DNA of 64,000 nt from Neobacillus driksii (lineage in GTDB: Bacteria > Bacillota > Bacilli > Bacillales > Cytobacillaceae): positions 1 to 64,000 of the forward strand of contig NZ_JACCBX010000005.1 in NCBI RefSeq assembly GCF_013409995.1, written 5' to 3'. The notes under the pieces are model-generated. The model worked only from the letters and a program-made list of their open reading frames with translations. It made no database searches and was not told the origin of the DNA. Shown piece by piece: positions 60,976 to 64,000 of the stretch (its first letter is position 1; each line of letters opens with the position of its first letter). Position numbers and translations under genes: made by a program.

Positions 60976-61225
60976 TACACTTTTTAGTGGCTCTTCCTAC
61001 TCAGATAAAAATTTTTCCCCACATGTCTTCAACCATTTCTCTTAAACACCTGACAATCATTTGCCGGATTTCATGAAATGAGGGAACTCCCTTTTTCATC
61101 ATCCTTCAATTGATCCGTCAAATGCTGTTATGAGGTTCACAACTTTGTAACAACTTTCTGTAAACTACCCTGTCCGTTTCCCTTTTCGATTTATATATAA
61201 AGGGTAGAAAGGCTGGTGCATTTTT

Positions 61226-62071
61226 GTGAATTTGAAATCAGGCAGAATTGAAGGGTTTGAACGGTATTCTCAGTTTGAAAGTTTGAAAGAGTTCAATACG
61301 CATGTGGAGATGTGGTTGGCGGTGAAGAAACAGGAGTTCTCAAAAGGTGAGCTTGTCGGTTTGAAACGGCTGGTTCGTTTTTCTGTAAAAGTACCAGGAG
61401 TTTGTAATGCAAAGATTGGGACGTTACTTAAAGCGATTAATGAGGAATATCAAGGGAACGGAATCTCTCGCTCCACATTTAAAAGAATGCTCGGCATAGC
61501 AAAAGATTTAGGCATCCTCACCATCTATGAAACTGAACGAAAAAATGGCTCCCAGACGAGTAACTTATATTGTTTTAATCGGTTCCCACAAAGCGAACCA
61601 CCCAAAGCCGAAAAATTGAACCACCCTAAAGAAACTAATAATCTTTTAAAAACTAATCATAAAGAGACTACTAAACGTAACGAAGCGCCGATTGAACTCG
61701 ATCACACGTTTGTTAGTGATAAAGTTCCACAAACATTTGTCCAGCTCGTAAAATACTTTTTCACTGATGCGAAAACCATTGAAGAATACTGGCATATGGT
61801 CCAAATCGCAGCATTTCGATTTGATTGTCACCAACATACAGAGGACGTTCTCGCTATTGCTATTAACTCTTTTAAACAGCTGGTCCGTAAACTTAAATCT
61901 ACCAAAACTGTAGCAAAACCGGTGGCATTCTTTTATGGCATTCTAACAAACAAATTAAAAGAGCTGTATCTCGCTCAATTGCCTGAAGACAGAAATGAGC
62001 GTCAATCGTTACGCTATGTGCTCAGAACAGGCGAAGTCATGTATTATGATTGGCTGCACACCGAGTCCTAA
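61226..62071 (+). CDS. replication-initiator-like winged-helix protein
   Basis: 281 residues, GTG start at 61226 with a weak AGAAAGG signal. The N-terminal half (about 1-120) has a helical and winged-helix segment (GISRSTFKRMLGIAKDLGILTIY), then a polar linker, and a helical C-terminal half ending MYYDWLHTES. The pattern resembles plasmid/phage replication initiators and chromosomal 'helix-turn-helix' proteins of Bacillus; I cannot name the family. Its promoter block (TATATAAAGGGT) equals that of the truncated gene at 651 and the remnant at 16248. Iteron-like AATCGTTTGATTA palindromes follow at 62120-62280. Likely the intact member of this element family. Confidence 0.65.
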   Translation: MNLKSGRIEGFERYSQFESLKEFNTHVEMWLAVKKQEFSKGELVGLKRLVRFSVKVPGVCNAKIGTLLKAINEEYQGNGISRSTFKRMLGIAKDLGILTIYETERKNGSQTSNLYCFNRFPQSEPPKAEKLNHPKETNNLLKTNHKETTKRNEAPIELDHTFVSDKVPQTFVQLVKYFFTDAKTIEEYWHMVQIAAFRFDCHQHTEDVLAIAINSFKQLVRKLKSTKTVAKPVAFFYGILTNKLKELYLAQLPEDRNERQSLRYVLRTGEVMYYDWLHTES

Positions 62072-62120
62072 ATTTGAGAACGGACCTACCAACCTTCGAC
62101 ACGGTCCGTCAACCTTATTT

Positions 62121-62285
62121 TCAATTAATCGTTTGATTAAAACCGCCTTTAATACTTTAAATAAGCGAACCCCTGGTTGTTTTTAAGAAAGTTTTTTGTC
62201 GAGGATTGGGGCAGTTTCTTAAGACAAGGTTTCAGAGATATGACAGGAATCGATTTTAAACAATCGTTTGATTAGCTTTGGAAGG
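62121..62285. repeat. iteron-like palindromes downstream of the replication-like gene
   Basis: TTAATCGTTTGATTA at about 62124 and CAATCGTTTGATTA at about 62261, with GTTTTTTGTCGAGG between. This 3' flank is a diverged relative of repeat A (compare GATTAAATAGCGGATGAACCCC with GATTAAAACCGCC ... GCGAACCCC). Confidence 0.5.
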
Positions 62286-62369
62286 AATCCAGCAGCACCA
62301 AGGAATTCGGGTTGGTTTCTTCTACTAGCAAGATGTGATTTAAAGACCAAGGAAATATAACCTATTTTC

Positions 62370-62663
62370 ACTAAATCATCTCGACAATTTTCTTCCGGTT
62401 AAAGAGAAGAAAACGCAGTATTACCAGCACGTAATGCCATTCTAATCAAACGTTTAGTTAATTCAAATTCTATTAATCAAACGCTTGATTAAATTGCGGA
62501 TGAACCCCTTGTACATGGTTTTTCCCTTGAATTCAGGCGAGGTAATTGTCGAAAATCAGGTTAGATTTTTTAGATTGCGCCTTAAAAGAAAAGTAAAAAC
62601 TACCAAAATACACAACCTGCCAATCTTCTACTATTAAAAATACCACCTAAACGTTTGATTGAT
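62370..62663. repeat. dispersed repeat A, copy 3
   Basis: Aligned with 34811-35100; palindromic sites at 62443-62460 and 62472-62490, half-site at 62647, ATTGTCGAAAA at 62545-62555. The final 60 bp present in the other copies are missing. Separated from the replication-like gene by 300 bp. Confidence 0.7.
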
Positions 62664-62813
62664 AATAGGTTTACATAGAGGGGGATAATAAGGAAAAACA
62701 TAGTTCAATATAACGTTTTTTAAAGTGAGGTCTTATGTACTACAAGCGAAACCCCCATTTTTTGGATGTAAGTGATATGATATAAATATAGAAAAATAGA
62801 AAGGAGAATCAGG

Positions 62814-63665
62814 ATGAACCAGGATATTTTATTTCGGAATAATGTAAAGATTAAAGGCAAAGGTAAACAATCAATGATTTTTGCTCCTGGCTTTGGCTGT
62901 GACCAAACGGTTTGGAAGTCGGTTGCTGAAGCCTTCGAAAAGGACTACCAAGTTATTTTATTTGATTACGTAGGTTTGGGTCATTCAGACATACATGCTT
63001 ATGACTCGAAACGATATAGTAGTCTTGTAGGCTACGCACAAGATGTGCTTGATATTTGTACAGCCTTAGATTTAAAGGATATTGTATTTGTTGGCCACTC
63101 TGTTGGGAGCATGATTGGGTTACTAGCATCATTGCGTCATCCTGAGTACTTCTCTCGCCTCGTTATGATCGGCCCTTCCCCATGCTACCTAAATGATCCT
63201 CCACATTATTACGGCGGCTTTGAAAAAGAGGAGCTTTTCGGCTTGATTGATATGATGGAGAAAAATTACATAGGCTGGGCAAATGTGTTTGCTCAGACGG
63301 TAACCAATAATCCGGAGCTGCCAGAAGTTAAACGTCAACTGGAAGAGCGCTTTTGCTCCACCGACCCTATTATTGCACGGGAATTTGCGGAGGCTGCATT
63401 TTTCGCCGATAACCGCAGTGATTTAAAAAAAGTAACAGTACCATCACTTATTTTACAGTGTTCCAATGATATTATTGCTCCATTAGCAGTAGGAGAGTAT
63501 ATGCATCAACATCTTCCTACTAGTATGCTAAAAATAATGGCTGCAACCGGACATTGTCCTCATATGAGTCATCCCGAGGAGACGATTCGCCTCATTACCC
63601 AATACCTGAACGAAGCATCTGTATCTGTAGTAGGCAGCCCAGCAGTTAGAGGGGTTACGCTTTAA
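62814..63665 (+). CDS. rsbQ: RsbQ, alpha/beta hydrolase of the energy-stress pathway
   Basis: 283 residues. Alpha/beta hydrolase with the nucleophile elbow VGHSVGS (Ser96), acid in CSNDIIAP and His in [10 protein letters not shown], the RsbQ triad positions. RsbQ is needed for the RsbP phosphatase to activate sigma-B under energy stress, presumably by supplying a ligand to its PAS domain. AAAGGAGAA ribosome binding site. Its TAA stop overlaps the next ATG by one base, so it is co-translated with the PAS protein. Confidence 0.9.
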   Translation: MNQDILFRNNVKIKGKGKQSMIFAPGFGCDQTVWKSVAEAFEKDYQVILFDYVGLGHSDIHAYDSKRYSSLVGYAQDVLDICTALDLKDIVFVGHSVGSMIGLLASLRHPEYFSRLVMIGPSPCYLNDPPHYYGGFEKEELFGLIDMMEKNYIGWANVFAQTVTNNPELPEVKRQLEERFCSTDPIIAREFAEAAFFADNRSDLKKVTVPSLILQCSNDIIAPLAVGEYMHQHLPTSMLKIMAATGHCPHMSHPEETIRLITQYLNEASVSVVGSPAVRGVTL

Positions 63666-64000
63666 TGGACGAACAATTAGATCAAGCACCTTGTGGATTT
63701 CTTACACTATCAGAAGATGGTTTTATATTAGCGATTAATCAAACTTTGCTCAAGATACTTAATTACAACCAAGATTCATTAATAGGACAGCATGTCAATT
63801 CTATCCTCACTGTCCCTGCCCGTCTGTTTGTACAGTTTTATTTTTTCCCACTAGTAAAACTTGAACATCGGGTAGAGGAAATGTATATCTCACTTGTGAA
63901 CACTAAGGGAGAAGAGATTCCCGTTCTGATCAATGCTCTCCTAAAGAGGGAAAAAGAGAGAACAGTATTGGATTGTATTTTGATTCCTATGCATAAAAGA
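63665..64000 (+). CDS. rsbP: RsbP-like PAS protein, 5' part
   Basis: The ATG at 63665 overlaps the rsbQ stop codon; 112 codons are visible before the window ends. They form a PAS domain (QAPCGFLTLSEDGFILAINQ, then YNQDSLIGQHVNSIL). In the rsbQ-rsbP operon the PAS domain is followed by a PP2C-type phosphatase that dephosphorylates RsbV; that part would lie beyond the window. A different effector domain cannot be excluded. Confidence 0.8.
   Translation, partial: MDEQLDQAPCGFLTLSEDGFILAINQTLLKILNYNQDSLIGQHVNSILTVPARLFVQFYFFPLVKLEHRVEEMYISLVNTKGEEIPVLINALLKREKERTVLDCILIPMHKR

Overview
The window looks like chromosomal DNA of a low-GC Bacillaceae species. Genus is not determinable from the sequence; a Neobacillus/Mesobacillus-type soil Bacillus is my inference. 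Reasons: AT-rich sequence with strong AGGAGG ribosome binding sites, the RsbQ/RsbP energy-stress pair, a large KatE catalase behind a sigma-B promoter, DeoD, GntR/IclR/LacI/CdaR regulators, and many short intergenic repeats of the kind seen in soil Bacillus genomes. I found no rRNA, tRNA or CRISPR.

Layout. 1-1250: repeats and a 3'-truncated replisome-organiser-like gene. 1.2-10.6 kb (minus): an IclR-headed sugar or sugar-acid operon with an aldehyde dehydrogenase, ABC importer without ATPase, RidA, 2-keto-3-deoxygluconate-type kinase, creatininase-family hydrolase, enolase-superfamily enzyme and KDPG-type aldolase. 10.9-16.1 kb (plus, divergent): a GntR-headed operon with an ascorbate-type PTS (IIA, IIB, IIC), PTE-family hydrolase and a second aldolase and creatininase homologue. 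The two operons appear to solve the same chemistry for an unphosphorylated and a phosphorylated substrate. 16.2-18.6 kb: gene remnants, VOC and GyrI-like proteins, and a repeat that may encode a small RNA. 18.7-25.2 kb: fused L-serine dehydratase, AbgB-like amidohydrolase and MFS importer (minus), divergent from a GAF/CdaR-type regulator, suggesting use of an N-acyl-serine-like compound. 26.4-31 kb: a 1545-residue secreted pectinesterase/pectate lyase. 31-37 kb: repeat-rich, with a truncated sigma factor, a DGC protein, an MpaB/Lcp-type oxygenase and a frameshifted GGDEF gene.

38.4-40.5 kb is the most striking locus: a YedE-type transporter, a TusA-like gene whose conserved Cys codon is an in-frame TGA followed by a hairpin that fits a bacterial SECIS, and the DsrE half of YedF. 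Together these suggest selenium metabolism and a selenoprotein.

42-52.7 kb (minus): a nickel system with a NicO/UreH nickel transporter, LarA homologue, PdxA2, a DUF1537 four-carbon acid kinase, an enhancer-binding-protein-like regulator with a dead AAA+ core, LarE, a GntP permease and LarB. I infer a pathway for C4 sugar acids (threonate/erythronate) in which a nickel-pincer enzyme epimerises C2 before phosphorylation and oxidation; LarC is not in the window. 53.9-58.5 kb: MFS exporter, DeoD, GntR regulator, SMP-30-like secreted protein. 58.6-64 kb: KatE, a second copy of the small-RNA-like repeat, an apparently intact replication-initiator-like gene with iteron-like palindromes, and RsbQ plus the start of RsbP.

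Four dispersed repeat families (called A, B, C and D here) fill most long intergenic stretches. Several A and B copies abut the short motif GGTGACAGGCACC, and the A repeats carry AATCAA-N4-TTGATT palindromes also found around the replication-initiator-like genes.
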